A DNA stretch of 64,000 bases from NCBI RefSeq assembly GCF_021134715.1, contig NC_060017.1:7750001-7814000 (forward strand), given 5' to 3'. The notes below the pieces were generated by a model, which saw nothing but the letters and a program-made list of their open reading frames with translations, made no database searches and was not told the DNA's origin. Each line of letters begins with the position of its first letter. The first letter of the stretch is position 1. The translations under genes were made by a program, and so were the position numbers. Source of the stretch: Daphnia pulex. Lineage: Eukaryota > Arthropoda > Branchiopoda > Diplostraca > Daphniidae. Below, piece after piece: positions 24,508 to 37,706 of the stretch.

Positions 24508-26785
24508 TCAGAATAAGACCGATCTGATCTTTCGAATTGCCGTTCTATACCATGACCTAACGGGTTCTGAATAAAAAGAAATAAGACATAAATAATTTAG
24601 ATTTTGAAGTTTAAAATTATGTACCCTACAAATTAAAATATTAATAAATTAGCTTACGGTTGCACGAAGCAAAAGACGGTCCTGTACACCCACCAACTTT
24701 GGGATCGAAAACATTGGGTGCAGGGCAGAACTGTAAACAAAAGAACAAATATAGTGTTGTTAAAATATTATCGTTTTTGCCCACCAAAACATGGGCATTG
24801 AAATTGAAATTTTGTTACAATACATTTGGACCACTTAGTTGCCCATTGTAGCATGTATAATATTCTCCAACGCAAGCAGTGGGGCTGATAGGTACAAAAC
24901 AAGCGTCGGCTGTAGGGCAGCTGCAAGCGGCTCCTAGAAAATAAATATTTATACATCACTCTATTAATATTTATCATTGTTTCTCTTCTTCATATCAATT
25001 TTTGAGTATGAAAGCAATTAACAAATTTTATTTTTATTTACCATCAACCGGAGGCGGTGCTGTTGTTGGTGGTTCAGTTGGTGGTTCAGTTGGGGGCTCA
25101 GTTGGGGGCTCAGTTGGGGGTTCAGTTGGGGGTTCAGTTGGGGGTTCAGTTGGGGGTTCAGTTGGGGGTTCAGTTGGGGGTTCAGTTGGGGGCTCAGTAG
25201 GGGGCTCAGTAGGGGGCTCAGTTGGGGGCTCAGTAGGGGGTTCCGTAGTTAGAACTAAAATTTAATCAAAGAGAAAAAGATAATGAAGTATGATTAGCTA
25301 AGAAAGGACAGCAAAATGATAACACAATACTAGAAAAAAGACAACTTACAACAGGTCGTGTCTTCCGGACGTTTGCAAGCCGAAGTTGGTGGACCGACAA
25401 AAATTGCGTTTCCTGGGCAAGTCTGCGCAGTACCAAACATATTTAAATTAATAAAATTTAAAAAATGCCAAATAAAAAAGGAAAAAGTTTTTAAATTCAA
25501 TGAACTTTCTTTATTTTAAGACTACAACTAACAGGTCTTACTTGAGGGTATTCCTGTCCTCCGCTGCAAACGTAGTACGTTTGAATGCAAGGAGAAATTT
25601 CGAAGAATCCATCTGCGGGGCAAGTAAACGGTGCCAATGTAGTGGTCGTCGTGGTTGTTGTCGTGGTTGTCGTAGTCGTGGCTAAAAACAAAGGCGTTTA
25701 TAAATGAATTCACTTTTTTTCATTATGTCAAATTAATAAGTTGAAATACCTTTGCAAGGAGCAGTGTCTACTGAGACGCAAGTCGACGTGGATGGTTCAA
25801 AAACGCCATTCGGAGGGCACATCTACAATTTCAGAATGTCAACTTGTTTTTAAAATACGCAAAAACATGATTTCCAATGCTTTCATTACACACCTGTGGG
25901 TATACATCTCCTCCAATGCAGATGTAATAGCTTGAACTACAGGGTCCCACGGGGTAGAAACCATCAGTCGGGCAACTGAAAGGTTTGATGGTGGTAGTGG
26001 TGGTCGTGGTTGTAGTTGTGGTCGCTAAATCAATTTAGACAAATTTCTAAAGTAAAATTTGCTAACGATTTTATACATGTAAAGGTAGGAGTATACTTAG
26101 GCAAGATGCAGTGCTTGGTGCGACACATTTCAGAAGAACTGGGTCGAAGGTACCACCGCCTGGACACGTCTACGAATTTTACGATGAGAATATCGAATCT
26201 TAATCTCCAGTTATTTTCTTGAACTTTCTCCTTTAAAAGTTACCTGTGGGTAGTAAAGTTCTTCAATGCATGCGTAATAGTCTGAAGCGCAGGTATCGGG
26301 GATCGAATAGAAGCCGTCCGGTTGTCCCGTGCACAAAGCAGCATTTCTTGTATCAGGCTGAAGCAAAAGCAATTGATTTATTAGCGGTAAAAAGAAAATC
26401 AACGAACTTTAATTATAAATAATACTATTAAATTCACTTGGTATTTTTATTTAGCTGTATCAACTTTAAAAAATAATTGTTTTATTGTAACTTAAATGGC
26501 TTAAATTTTAAATTTCAATAGCAACAAAATCTTCGCCAAAATAAAAGAAAATGAATAAAATACAGCATATAGCTTACCACATGATTGAGGGTTGGATCTG
26601 CAAGCCAAGCAGACTTGAAGGAATCTTGTGGCATTGCCGATGCTACATCCCACACGCAGCCTTTACATTCATGGAAAACACGGTAAACAAAATTGATTTA
26701 GTTCTTCTCCAGTTCTTTAACAATTACAATTAAGCTTACCATAGAGGCACACGAGGGCGACGACGACTAGTAGAGCTTTCGTCAT
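24508..26785 (-). CDS. Peritrophin-like protein P1, four CBM14 domains
   Basis: Twelve exons (26785-26740, 26660-26578, 26357-26244, 26169-26097, 26024-25894, 25822-25750, 25681-25542, 25422-25350, 25254-25042, 24933-24824, 24730-24658, 24566-24508) give 395 aa in frame. A signal peptide (MTKALLVVVALVCLYG) precedes four six-Cys chitin-binding peritrophin-A (CBM14) domains. Thr runs link domains 1-2 and 2-3; a 15-unit Pro-Pro-Thr-Glu repeat links 3-4. The second half of each domain is coded by an exon of exactly 73 bases, phase 0 to 1. It should be secreted and bind chitin in peritrophic matrix or cuticle. It is the most downstream gene of the eight-gene cluster. Domain 4 has a divergent Cys-rich start (CSCPTADACF). 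Confidence 0.88.
25068..25247 (-). repeat. 12-base coding minisatellite (Pro-Pro-Thr-Glu x15)
   Basis: Fifteen near-identical 12-base units sit inside exon 9 of P1 and code a Pro/Thr/Glu linker. Units differ at third positions only, mostly in the Pro and Thr codons. Unit changes are multiples of three bases, so length variation would keep frame. The opposite strand is also open (Gly-Gly-Ser-Val) but this is a by-product of the repeat. Confidence 0.9.
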
Positions 26786-27550
26786 AGGTAATATGGAATC
26801 AAAGTTTTCAGGACGCTGTGTGATTTGATAGACTTGTTGTCTCGGTTAGATCTCCTATTAAAATGTAGAAATGAAAAGTGATTTTGTACATATATATTTT
26901 TAACTTAATCCACCTTTATCGTTACACACGGTTCTCTCTGACGATAGTTCTTCAGTCATTTATCGTGATTATGAAATCATTGAGGATTAAACCTATCTGA
27001 GAAAGTTTCGAGATACTTGAAAGACCTTGTGCTTGGTGTCATCTGTGGATTTTTAACTGACACGTTTACAACAGACCGCGTTTATTGCTATGTAAACTGT
27101 ATTCTGGAGTTGAGTCTTAAATTGTCATATGTTCACAACCGGGTTGTTAAACATTTTTAGGTGAAGGGCATATAATGTAAAAGTTGCCATATTTCTAGTT
27201 TCGTCATCCTTACATTTTTCGGAAAGGCCCGAACTAATAAATCCGTTATTTTAAATCTTGGCGCCTTTGTCAACAGAAATGCGAGCGTTTTCCCCACCAA
27301 ACTTGTTTCTTTGTTGCGATCCGGCCTACACAGAGTGATTGAGATAAGTATGTCGTTAATGCATGTTTTTCGGACTCGGTGGCATTTAAAAAACGGGGAG
27401 TCGGTTACGTTTAGATTGCGCACAAAAGGATTATAGGCTCTGACATGACTGCGTTGACACTTGACATGCATGCCAGCCGAAATACAAACAATATGTTAAG
27501 CAATATAAAGCGCATATCCTTGAGTGTAGTGCAAAGCATTTCACAATTAA
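26786..27550. other. Spacer between P1 and P2
   Basis: AT-rich upstream region of P1 and downstream region of P2. The minus frame at 27157-27471 has no family resemblance, signal or splice support. Confidence 0.45.
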
Positions 27551-29492
27551 CTATAGAACTGATACGGAAAATATGTACAAAGTGAAAAGTTCCGGTAATT
27601 GACGATGACTAACCTGATCTGATGAACCTCCTTCACAGCCTGGAACGTTGTAAGGCCAATCGCATGTTCCAATTGCAGGATTGAAAACAAGGCCTGCCGG
27701 ACAAACCTGAAAAAAGAACAAAGCGTTACATATGACGACGTGTTTCAACACTACGACGTTGAACATTTACAAATAGATTAGGATTAGAGTTGGAACATTG
27801 GTAGTATTGGTTGCAGGAGTTGGGATCGGCAAAATTTCCATTTGGCGATGGACAGGTGAATGGAGCGGACGTTCCGGAAGGCTTGGTGGTTGTCGGTGTT
27901 GCAGCTGACGTGGTTGACGTGAGTGAAGCCGTAGGTGACGTAATCACACCTATTCAATGTCTCGGATACTTAAGCCAGTCACAAAGTAGATTAAAAAATT
28001 CAGTAGTCGCTATACTTACCACAAAAGGAACTATTAGTGGTGCAAATCTTTTCAATTGGGTCGAACACGCTGTAGCCCCGACAAGTCTAACCGACGAATT
28101 TAAAAAAATAACTTGTCAATGATAAAACTGCACAATTCGCAAAATCATAATTTAGTATTACTTCAAGGTATGCATTTCCATCGAGGCATGCATAGTAGTT
28201 ACTACTGCAGGTGGTTTCTGTAAAATTTTTGAAATTTAACAAATTATTCAATTAAAGGTGAATTTTTGGAAATTGCAAATTACCGCTTATTGGATAAAAA
28301 CCGTCTTCGGCTGGACACTGAAAGGCCGCTGTCGTAGTGGTAATCGGAGGGGTGGTAGTTGAGGGGGTGGTTGCTTGTGAAATGGAAATTTTAAAGTTGT
28401 GAAATAAACTTTTGCTTAACAGTCTGTGATCACTGTAATGTCACAGAGATTAAATTGAGACTTACTGTATTTTGTGCAAGCCGGTGAATCAGGCGAGACG
28501 CAGACTTTTGAAATCGGATCAAAAACGCCGTTTGCTGGACATTTCTATGGGCGAACGGTATAGATTTAAGGATTTATGTATTAAATAGAGATTACTCGAG
28601 GTGGATAAAGAATCAACGTGATTACGGCAGGATAGGGAACCCAATCAAGGCATTCAAAGTAGTTGGGGTCGCAATAATCAGGATAAGCTGCAAAAAACCC
28701 ATTCGCTTCCGGGCAGGTAAAATTTCCAATTGGTGTTTGAGTAGTTGTCGTCACTGAATTAGATAATATTTAATAGAAGCAAATAAAATACTTCTTTCTG
28801 CATTATTACAAAAGACACTTGTGTGGAAACTTTACCTTGTCCAGGAGGAACACGATCACCACAGTCAACCTGTTCTTTCCAGTTGCAACCGTAGTAAGTC
28901 AGATCGAAGAGCAAATCTGCTTCGCACTGCATTAAATAGGTTGGCTGGCCTCCATAGCAAGTATAATATCGGTTGCATTGAGTATCAGGGTAGACAACGT
29001 AGCCAGTCGGGCACTGGAAATCACTTTCACCCAGATTAATGTCTCTTGCTGCTGCTGCTGCGTTTACGACGCTGTGCTGCCCTTGTGGCTGCTGAATAAT
29101 TTGACAAAACAAACAAAAAAATGGAGGGAAATTTCTTTAAGGTTGGACACACAAGTTTTGCCCAACAAGTATTCTTTTTTTCTTTGAAACATGTCTTTTA
29201 AAATGACCTTTGTTTAAACCTAATATTGCTATTTTTACCTGCCTTTCCTTTGTTTTTATTTAACCCCCCAATAACTTTAAATTTTTGTTCAACCCTTTTG
29301 ATTTTGATTGACGCAAGTAAAAGATGTTTCAATTTACCTTTCGATGAAGCTGCTTCCATTCTTCATTTGCAATGCATGCTACCCAGGATAAATTGAAATT
29401 TAATCAGGAATCAACATTAATCATAGTACTTTAGATTGTATACCTTGAATGCAGGCAAGTAGTACGATTAGCACAATGGGGGATCTTAACAT
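27551..29492 (-). CDS. Peritrophin-like protein P2, four CBM14 domains
   Basis: Ten exons (29492-29444, 29378-29338, 29091-28836, 28753-28626, 28544-28466, 28373-28284, 28217-28162, 28086-28020, 27949-27771, 27706-27551) give 366 aa in frame. A hydrophobic leader (MLRSPIVLIVLLACIQA) precedes four CBM14 domains, starting FQCPTGYVVYP, FTCPEANGFF, FQCPAEDGFY and FTCPSPNGNF. Thr/Ser linkers precede domains 2, 3 and 4. Domain 1 is coded by one unsplit exon, unlike all others in the cluster. The 3' end is uncertain: after SSDQ the frame can run on to the stop at 27551, or splice at a GTTAGT donor to a short tail. Expected role: secreted chitin binding. Confidence 0.85.
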
Positions 29493-31275
29493 CTTTAGTA
29501 ATCAAATCAAAATATTGAAAATTTTCCAAATTATATGTCATAAGGACTACAGAAATCTAGCTCCAAACAAGTATATTATGACTGAATACCTTTCCAAATC
29601 TCTCTTGAAATCTCTTTATTGCTATCTCCCTGGGCATAATTGTTATCCGGGCTCATCAATTGTATGATATATACATGTCAAGTAATTTTGCAATCACCAT
29701 TCTGTAGGACGTCAGTCAATTCTAGAACTAGTGCTTTGAAGAGAAACAAATATCGAATCCACGGCTTGCTGATGATCTCGTGATCTCTGATCACGTTAGT
29801 CAAAAACAGGGTATTTTTTTCCATTTTTCTCGAGCGATCTAGCTATACGACAAAGAGAAAATGATGAAAAAGAAAAATTAAAAAACAAGAGATTGAATAA
29901 TCATTGGGCAAACAAAAGAAGCCAAGAGATACTGACATAAGATAAGAGATCACAAGATGCATGAAAACTGAACTTTGAGGCGTGACTCCCGTCAGTGATT
30001 AAGTCAATAAGCGTCGTCTGCTAAACTTCATGACTTCATCGACTTCATGCAAATGGAAATAAAAGATTATGCTGAATAATGTGCGCGTTGTGTATTGCCT
30101 ATAAAATTCCTCGGTGAATTTGAAAGAAAATATCTGGAAGCCGCTATGTAAAGCCAATTTATATCTTGTTGCTTGACTTTCTTTGTGACGCGAGCAGGCA
30201 AGCTTGTGAATTGTGATCTATAACGATAGGTCGATACTCGATAGTTAATATGAAACGAAATGACTTAAGTGAAGATTAGTTTAAGAATGCGGTTGCGCGG
30301 GTTTTTCAATTTCCCCCAATCCTAGATCGCGTCCATCACGTCATTTTCTTTTCTTGTATTATCCATAGTGAGGAAACCACAAATGTACCATATTAGTTGC
30401 ATCTTATCTTGTACCGATTAACCTGGATTTGTTAGTCGTGGCACCAACATCCGACGAACACCGAAGAAGCAAATACTTCAAAGGAAAAATTTGAGCACAA
30501 CCGGATGTGTCTCCAGTGCACACAGAATTATTTTATTTTGAAGTTGTTGATTAAAATAAAAAATTTTTAGTACATATCGCTACATATATGACAGTCCCCT
30601 CTGACCTTTTACGGCTTGCTTGATAGATAAATCCCTAAGTATATATCCGGGTCTAAGCGAAATAGAATTTTAAGCGTTCTTACTTCTACTTTTTTTTTCA
30701 ATTTACGCTGAAATATCTTTGACATTTTCAAATCCATTCGTTTTATGAAACACATACACTGCACTGTTGTTTGTCGAAAGGTAAGGTTGCAACCAATTTA
30801 CGAAACTAGGAATTTTACGTTTGCTATTGACCGTTTGCGTCATCCGTGTAGTAACGGATTCCGCTTTTTAAATCTCATTAAATCATGCTTTAAAACCACT
30901 TATTTATTTAAGGAAGGTTTAACTCGCATCGAGTTGCCTATAAAACGTGCAGTATTCGATCTAGGCAGTTTTAATCAGTTTTATATTGAATATCCTATTT
31001 TGTAAAAGCTTATCAGAATTCAAGAATAATTCATGATATTTAATGTCAGCGTGTTTATTTAATCAATATTTTTTTTGCGTGAAAGGATGCTACACATACT
31101 AGCGTTAACACGGATTATTGTGCTATTAACCGCTGTTTCTGGGTTTGCACATAGCAGATTTGATTTGATGTCAGTTCAAACTGTTGATGAAATAAAGTAA
31201 ATGGATTTTGATTTTTTTAGAATATGAAACTGAACACAAACCTTTTAAATTGTATACAGCAAGTGGAAGACCTTA
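29493..31275. other. Spacer between P2 and P3
   Basis: About 1.8 kb without a credible gene. The plus frame at 30745-31005 shows no motif and no splice or promoter support. The P2 promoter should lie at its left edge. Confidence 0.45.
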
Positions 31276-33047
31276 TTACTTTGATTCCTTCACGAAAGGA
31301 TTCGCTAAATGAAGTAAATACAAAAAACTAATCATCTTTTCTGAATTTGAAGCAAATATTTATACTTACAACAGGTAGCTTGATCAGGTGATGTACAGAT
31401 GAGAGTTTCGGGATCAAATATATTTCCGTTTGGGCATGTCTGTGAAGGGGACGTAAATTGATTAATATACGTAAAAAAAATTTAAAAAAAAAACCACAGC
31501 AGCATTATCATGAAAATTATTAAATAAAATAAATAAAAATAGTGAGATAAAAATGAGTCAAGTAAATTACCGAAATGGAGGGAGATCCTGATACACACAC
31601 GTAGAAATCTGACCCACATGTTCCTATGATGGAATAAATTTGTTTAAATGCTTGGACATACTCGAAAAATATCGATGCGCTTCAAACAATCTCAAATTCA
31701 GTTGGTTTACCTGGGATTGGGTAGAAGCCTTCCGATGTAGGACAGGTGAATGTTTCAGCTAAAAAATAAAAAATTACGATAGTTCAAAATTCATTTACGT
31801 GATAAAATTAAACTGTCAAGTTACAGCAAGATGCATCCTCGGGTGCTACACAGGTGTTTGTCTGTGGATCGAAAATGGTTTCACCGGGACAAGCCTAAAA
31901 GATAGCGTAATTAGACATTTGTAGAAATATTGGCTCGAATAGGAACTTACAGTCAGAGTTGGAACCCCACCAACACAGATATAGTATGGACTGTCGCATG
32001 TCCTAGATAATCAAATTTTAAACAAATCAATAAACAACACTGTTTTTAATAAAATGTAATTCATGCTTCATTTTCACCCAGGAATAGGGAAAAATCCATC
32101 GGGCGCTGGGCAAGTAAATTCGCCAGAAGGAGTTGTGGTGGTGGATGTTGTCGTAGTGTCGTAGGTGGGTGGGGGTGTGGTACTTAAAGTCGTGGTCCTT
32201 GAAGTAGTGGTAGAAGCAGTTGTCGTGCTGGCAGTAGTCTGACCTGCAATCAATAAAGATGTGATCAATAAAACTCGAAGCCAATCTTGATCAGATTTTG
32301 GCTTCTATTTGACTTCAGAAAGATTCAATTTACCATTATTACAAGAGGCTTCTGCTAACGGAACACAGTGTTTTATCTCAGGGTCAAACACCTCATTCGC
32401 TGGACATTCCTAGTTCATTAAAAATATACGTTAAGAAGTATTCTACAACAGTGTAACAGCGTGAGTAATTTTTCATACCTGCTGAATTGGTGTCCCTCCA
32501 ACACAAGCGTAGTACGTACCTAAAATTTAGAAACTTGCGTATTTTAAATAAAATGCGCATTGAAATATGGTTGGATGGCATCGTCGTATTTACCTGAACA
32601 TTCACTGATTGCCAAATATCAGGAAGAGAGAGAGCAAATGAAATTACATAGGTTAATACAATTAAAAGAATACAAATAATCATTCATTTTACCCGGGGAT
32701 TCCATAGAAGCCATCGCTTCCAGGGCAAACAAAGTCAGCGCGCTGCTAGTAAATAAACGATAAAAATTATTAAAAGAGGTCAAATATTTTGCTTTTATCT
32801 ACTATGCAGTTATGCTGTTGCTTGAATATTTGATTACTTGCCTGGAGCCTGAACGCCGCCTTAGGTAATAATTTCTGTCTTAAATCATGTTCCACAGTGC
32901 TACTTCCTACTGGAGAAAATGTAAAATTCACTGGTTAAGTCAGTATGGTGCTGCAGATAAGACCTTGAAGAAAATGTTAACAACTTTACCTTGGAAAAGA
33001 CTGAACGCCAACAAAATTGGTAATAGTATTGCGCGTGTTTCCAGCAT
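31276..33047 (-). CDS. Peritrophin-like protein P3, three CBM14 domains
   Basis: Thirteen exons (33047-32990, 32909-32842, 32742-32693, 32604-32594, 32519-32479, 32409-32334, 32243-32078, 32002-31951, 31894-31825, 31758-31711, 31623-31571, 31439-31370, 31304-31276) give 263 aa in frame. The start was set at the ATG before the signal peptide MLETRAILLPILLAFSLFQ; upstream in-frame Met codons would spoil it. Three CBM14 domains follow, with a long Thr/Ser linker between domains 1 and 2. Exon 4 has only 11 bases, and exon 2 ends in a GC donor (CAG then GCAAGT). The acceptor of exon 3 could lie three bases earlier, adding one Gln. Expected role: secreted chitin binding. Confidence 0.83.
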
Positions 33048-33519
33048 GTTGCTTGTAGAGAAGTTATTGGTAAAACGAACTGACAACTTGTGCGACATGA
33101 AGTTCTTATGGGACACAGACATTAGTTGATAAGGTATCGATATACAAACCCTCCACTCTCAAATACATATCTGTAAAGTTCATTCTATATCAGAGATGGT
33201 TATCACCAATAGACGAACGTCAATGTGGGAAAGAACCTGATATGAACGGCATACATACAAACACAATTATCCTGCTTTGAAATCTGCAAATACTTGATCC
33301 AATAAAACTTAATGATTTTTTTATGTTCAGTCGCCATGTTACAACTTAATTTCCCAAGCAAACAATATGTTATTTCTCCATTGTACTGTATTTCAGTGAC
33401 GAAAATGCTGTACGTATAGGCCAGCAAGATTAATTTTTACAGCATTCTGCCCTAGATAAATTTTGGAATGAAACATGCAAATGAAGCAAAAATGTCATAA
33501 TTCATGCGCCGCGTGTAGG
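33048..33519. other. Spacer between P3 and P4
   Basis: About 470 bases holding the P3 promoter and P4 3' end. No open frame of note. Confidence 0.5.
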
Positions 33520-34938
33520 TTAACAAGATGCTTCTGCTGAAGGAACGCACTTCAACCGAATCGTATCAAATACGTAATTTTCATTGCAGTTCTGCATTAT
33601 CCAGATTTGATTTAAATCATCAAAGCATCCAGAAAATAGTAAGAGTTAATCATTGTTGACCTTGTGATACAAACATATAATGCCCATTTTCATACCTGCT
33701 CATAAGATTTTCCAGATACGCATGTGTAGAACTTATTACTACATGCTCCTATATTTGATACATAAAAAGATTCAAATGTTAGGTTGTGTGTGACTGTTTG
33801 AACTTTACGCTAATCTTTACAGCACCTGCAATGGGGAAAGAACCGCTATCCGATGGACATTGAAATGTTGGTGCTGAAAAGGTAAATACAATTTTAGATT
33901 CAATGCTGGACTGAGAATGAAAAAGTGGTGTCCATCCATACTTACAACATGAGGCAGACTCTGGCGATACGCATATCAAAGCCACAGGATCAAAAATCGA
34001 ACCACCAGGGCAGGTCTAAAATAATGTAACAATTAAGAAAATGGTTAATTCCTGTGATATATATAATAACACACATTTGTGTTTTAAATTCCAATAATTT
34101 CTCTCCGTCTCTTTAAAAGGGAAAAAGCTCACCGACAAATATGGAACACCACTAATGCAAGTGTAGTACAAATTGCTGCAGGGGCTTTCAGGAACGGGAT
34201 AGAATCCACTAGAACTTGGGCACGTGAAGACAGCCGGTGTAGTGATAGTGGATGAAGTTGTTGAGGAAGATGTGTAGGTAGACGACTGAGTTGTTGTTGT
34301 TGTTGTGGATGTAGTCGTTACCCCTAAGAAATTGAATTATCGGGATTATCCGACACAAATTATTTTATCGAGCCAAATAGCCGATTTTCAACGCACCTTG
34401 GCAGGAATTGGCTCCCGGAGGAAGACATACTTGTGTCTGGGGGTCAAAGATCGAGTCCCCTGGGCAATGCTGTAGGGGTGAGGATAAAATAGATGTAGCA
34501 TTGTAGCCTAATACAATTTAGGCAACGAAAGAATTTATTTGCATGTCTTATAAAGCCTACCTGGACGTATGGAACACCTTCGACACAAAGATAATAGTCG
34601 GAGCACGTTTCACTCGGGAAAACTCCGTTTGGCTCTGGGCAGACAAAATTTTCAAACATTTCCTGTCCGTTCATAAGAAAGTAAAATTTCATAGTCAATA
34701 TGATATGCACAAAAATGATGATATTTTGTTGAGGATGGAATTAAAAGTTTTTTTTTACCTTGTGATTGTGGAGTTTTTGATTCAGTGCAACTTCTGATCT
34801 AGTAAACGAGACTGGGATATAACAAGTACAAGGGAAAAGAGCAGCTTTACTCAGTGAATCAAAACTTTAAATGAGATATTGCACAAATTTGAAAACGCTA
34901 CCTTGCAACAACAGCGCAACAAGAATGGTCTCCTTCAT
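33520..34938 (-). CDS. Peritrophin-like protein P4, three CBM14 domains
   Basis: Nine exons (34938-34902, 34793-34759, 34662-34561, 34469-34397, 34323-34133, 34015-33946, 33873-33826, 33748-33696, 33591-33520) give 226 aa in frame. The short leader MKETILVALLLQ is followed by domains starting FVCPEPNGVFP, FTCPSSSGFYP and FQCPSDSGSFP. A Thr/Ser linker lies between domains 1 and 2. Domain 3 is split by an extra intron inside its first half, at the same place as in P3, P6, P7 and P8. The protein ends directly after the sixth Cys of domain 3. A stop codon separates it from P3, and P3 has its own leader, so they are two genes. Expected role: secreted chitin binding. Confidence 0.85.
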
Positions 34939-35446
34939 TCTTAGGTGTAGAGTTGACAGCGAAATGTGTGTACGCCTTTCCGTAACAAGAGCTATCTAAC
35001 AATTCATGCGAATGTCAATTAGTGGCCGTATAAATCCTTATTTCAAAACTTTGTGATATCGCCGTTCCAAACTTATGTAATGCTTCATTCCACTTTGATT
35101 GTTATCACAAAAATAAATATGAACCATCGTTCGACGTCTGCTCTTTAAAACTGATCTGGTCGTCTGATGGTGCGGTGGTGCCTAATAAAATAAGTGTCCT
35201 TTTGTTTCAAATCGATTATTCTCCCTTAAAAAATGGCCACATAATAGTTTTCTAACATTAGCAAGTCTTACTAAAAATTAGATTTTCACGAGCGAGGTTA
35301 ACTGGGTTACTGCCTTTATTTTAAAATCTTCTCGTATTACCGTAAGGACATTTATAGTACATAGAAAATGTCCTTTGCGCAACTTATCGTTAGTTCGTTA
35401 CACACAAAAAGCAACAGTTAAATGCGTAAGAGATGCGGTAACTCAG
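34939..35446. other. Spacer between P4 and P5
   Basis: AT-rich, without open frames of note; should hold the P4 promoter. Confidence 0.5.
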
Positions 35447-36760
35447 TTATGTGCTTTTAGACGATAGGTTGCGCTGTCTTGATTCCATTTTGTTTTTATT
35501 TTCAGGCTGAAATGAGAGAAATTTATGTTATAATCCACCAAATTGGATAAATATTATACACAATTTCTATTAGTTTACCTGCTTTTGATTTCCGGTATCA
35601 CTTTTGATGGGATTACAACCATCGACATTATAATAATAGTCACAGACATTAAGTGCCGGGTTATAAACCAGATTTGCTGGACAACACTAGAAACGCACAA
35701 GATAAACGCAAACCAAACAGGAAATTATAAAAGGTTATTTGTAAAATAAATAGTGTGTTCAATGTGAAATTATTATTACGGTAAGATAGGCCATTCCGTT
35801 TGAACACTGCCAATACAGAGATGAGCAGTCGTCATAAGGATATTGTCCACTGTCCCCATCAGGGCAAGTAAAGCTGTTGGTTGTAGAGGAATTTCCGCAA
35901 GTATTGGGTGTTCTGGTTGTAGTTGAAATCGATGGTGTTGGTGTAAATGTAACTGTAGTTTTGGTCGTTTCAGTAGTTGTCGGTTCATCACTTGTTATCG
36001 TCGTAGATTCGGTGGTGATGGTAGTAGGATCCGTGGTCGATGTGGGTGGTTCGGTTGTCAGTTCCGTGGTCAGTTCCGTTGTCATTGTTGTTGTTGAAGT
36101 CGTCGTCGTCGTGTCAGTTGGTTCTGTAGTCGTTGCCGCTGGATCTGAAAAGAAGTTTTAAACAAATATAACATTTTTTAATTGATGATTTTTCAATTAA
36201 ATATTTTTGGATTTTCAGATGCATCTTCGGAAAATAAATTAGTTTGAACCTTCACAAACACCATCTTCTGGACTGACACAAGATGGACCTGTTGGTTGAT
36301 AAGGATCGAAAACGGTACCAGCAGGACATTCCTGCAAAAGTAAGGAAAGTCGTTGGTACTAGAATTTCTAATAATTGTAATAGGCATTATTCGGTAATAT
36401 CTCACAAGTTGGTATTGTCCACCAGCTGCTGTGCAATAGTAGTAAAACTGAGTACAGGGTTCAACAAAAAAGAATCCCTCTTCTCCCGGAGGACATACGA
36501 AATCCGCACGATCCTGCGGTTACGGTTAAGGTAAATATACTTTTACTGGTTCAAGGAAACAGTTATATGTAATGGATCATACCTGTAATGTCTTTAAAGG
36601 TGAACGTTCAAAGCATTGACCAAAACCTGCGTGTGTCACAGAAAAAATTATTTAGATATGCAAATCAACAAAAAGTCAGTTTAGACACAACAACACTCAA
36701 AGACTTACATAGAAACGAGAAAAGCAACACAAGAAGAGGAGCCAGAATTTCCTTCGTCAT
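35447..36760 (-). CDS. Peritrophin-like protein P5, two CBM14 domains
   Basis: Seven exons (36760-36709, 36626-36583, 36513-36406, 36331-36250, 36144-35780, 35686-35579, 35506-35447) give 272 aa in frame. The signal peptide is MTKEILAPLLVLLFSFL. Domain 1 (FVCPPGEEGFFF) and domain 2 (FTCPDGDSGQYP) are separated by a long Thr-rich linker of about 80 residues, likely O-glycosylated and mucin-like. The last exon is a choice: if the intron after NQKQ is not removed, the frame stops at 35570 two codons later. The splice is favoured by a good GTAAAC donor and a pyrimidine-rich TTTCAG acceptor in the right phase. The donor after exon 4 (GTTCAA) is weak. Expected role: secreted chitin binding. Confidence 0.82.
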
Positions 36761-37706
36761 CTTTCGTCGTTTGATTAACCAAACTATAGTGAAATACTGA
36801 TGAAAATTTCTGATATTTGTTTGGAGTGATGATCAGGTGATCGATAACGGATCGTTTCTGCTATGGCGTTAAGATTTTATGGATCACGCAATCATTGTCA
36901 GCCCAGTAGCTAGATTACTAGTGTTTATTCATTTGTTAACTGAATGCATGGCAAGACTTATCACACTGATGCAAGACATTTTTTACTAGATAATGATTTT
37001 GAGCAATAAAAAAGATGCAAGACAGGTAACCGGATAGGTCGTACTAACAGCTGTCGTCATAAAGGAAATTCCGTCGCTAGGATGAATATCTCCAGTGTAG
37101 TAAATGTATGCACCATTTTTTATTATGGTGACTATCTATCTCTATGATATCATACTATCATCGAAGGAATTGAGAATAAATTTTTAAACAAGTGCTACAA
37201 TAACAAACGCGAGACATATGCTTCGAAAAGGTTGATTCAATCAATAAATCCGATCTGTTATGATAATGATAAACAGTACTAGATACTAGATAGCTCATCT
37301 CAGGCTGAAATGTAAACGCCTAGGTGATACATGGTGTCGAGAAAATAGTGATAATATAGTCTATAGTTACTTGTCTTACTTTTACCACTTTTGAAACCAT
37401 AAAAAATACTTACGCGTCCATTCGCCAGTTACACATGACGAAGCGAGAAAATAACTGGATGTCTCGGTTTGCTGTTAACATCAGATTTTTGTATTGAATT
37501 ATACAAGAGAAAAAAATTTTAGTATCATCCTATTTCCTGTTTTCAATCTGGTCAAATGCTGAGTTCCGTTCATTGGCTAGTCATATGTCTCGTTCTCATT
37601 TAAATGCACTGGAAAATAAGAGAGTTTAGTGTATACTTGACGTGGACATCATCCGAATTGCTTGAGTAAAATACTTTGTACAATTGTTTAAATGATTTAC
37701 CCTTTT
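36761..37706. other. Spacer between P5 and P6
   Basis: About 950 bases of AT-rich sequence without a credible gene or repeat. Confidence 0.5.

Noticed and set aside
25068-25247. CRISPR-like array
   Set aside because: Units are contiguous 12-base coding repeats without spacers, inside a eukaryotic exon.
25002-25265. Plus-strand Gly-Gly-Ser-Val repeat protein
   Set aside because: It is the antisense of the Pro-Pro-Thr-Glu linker of P1. The 12-base repeat has no stop in this frame by chance of composition; no promoter or domain supports it.
31276-34938. P3 and P4 as one six-domain gene
   Set aside because: P4 ends with a stop right after the sixth Cys of its third domain, and P3 has its own leader peptide and first-exon layout like the other cluster members.
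35877-36161. Plus-strand Val-rich protein opposite P5
   Set aside because: Antisense of the Thr-rich linker of P5; the pattern follows from Thr codons read backwards.
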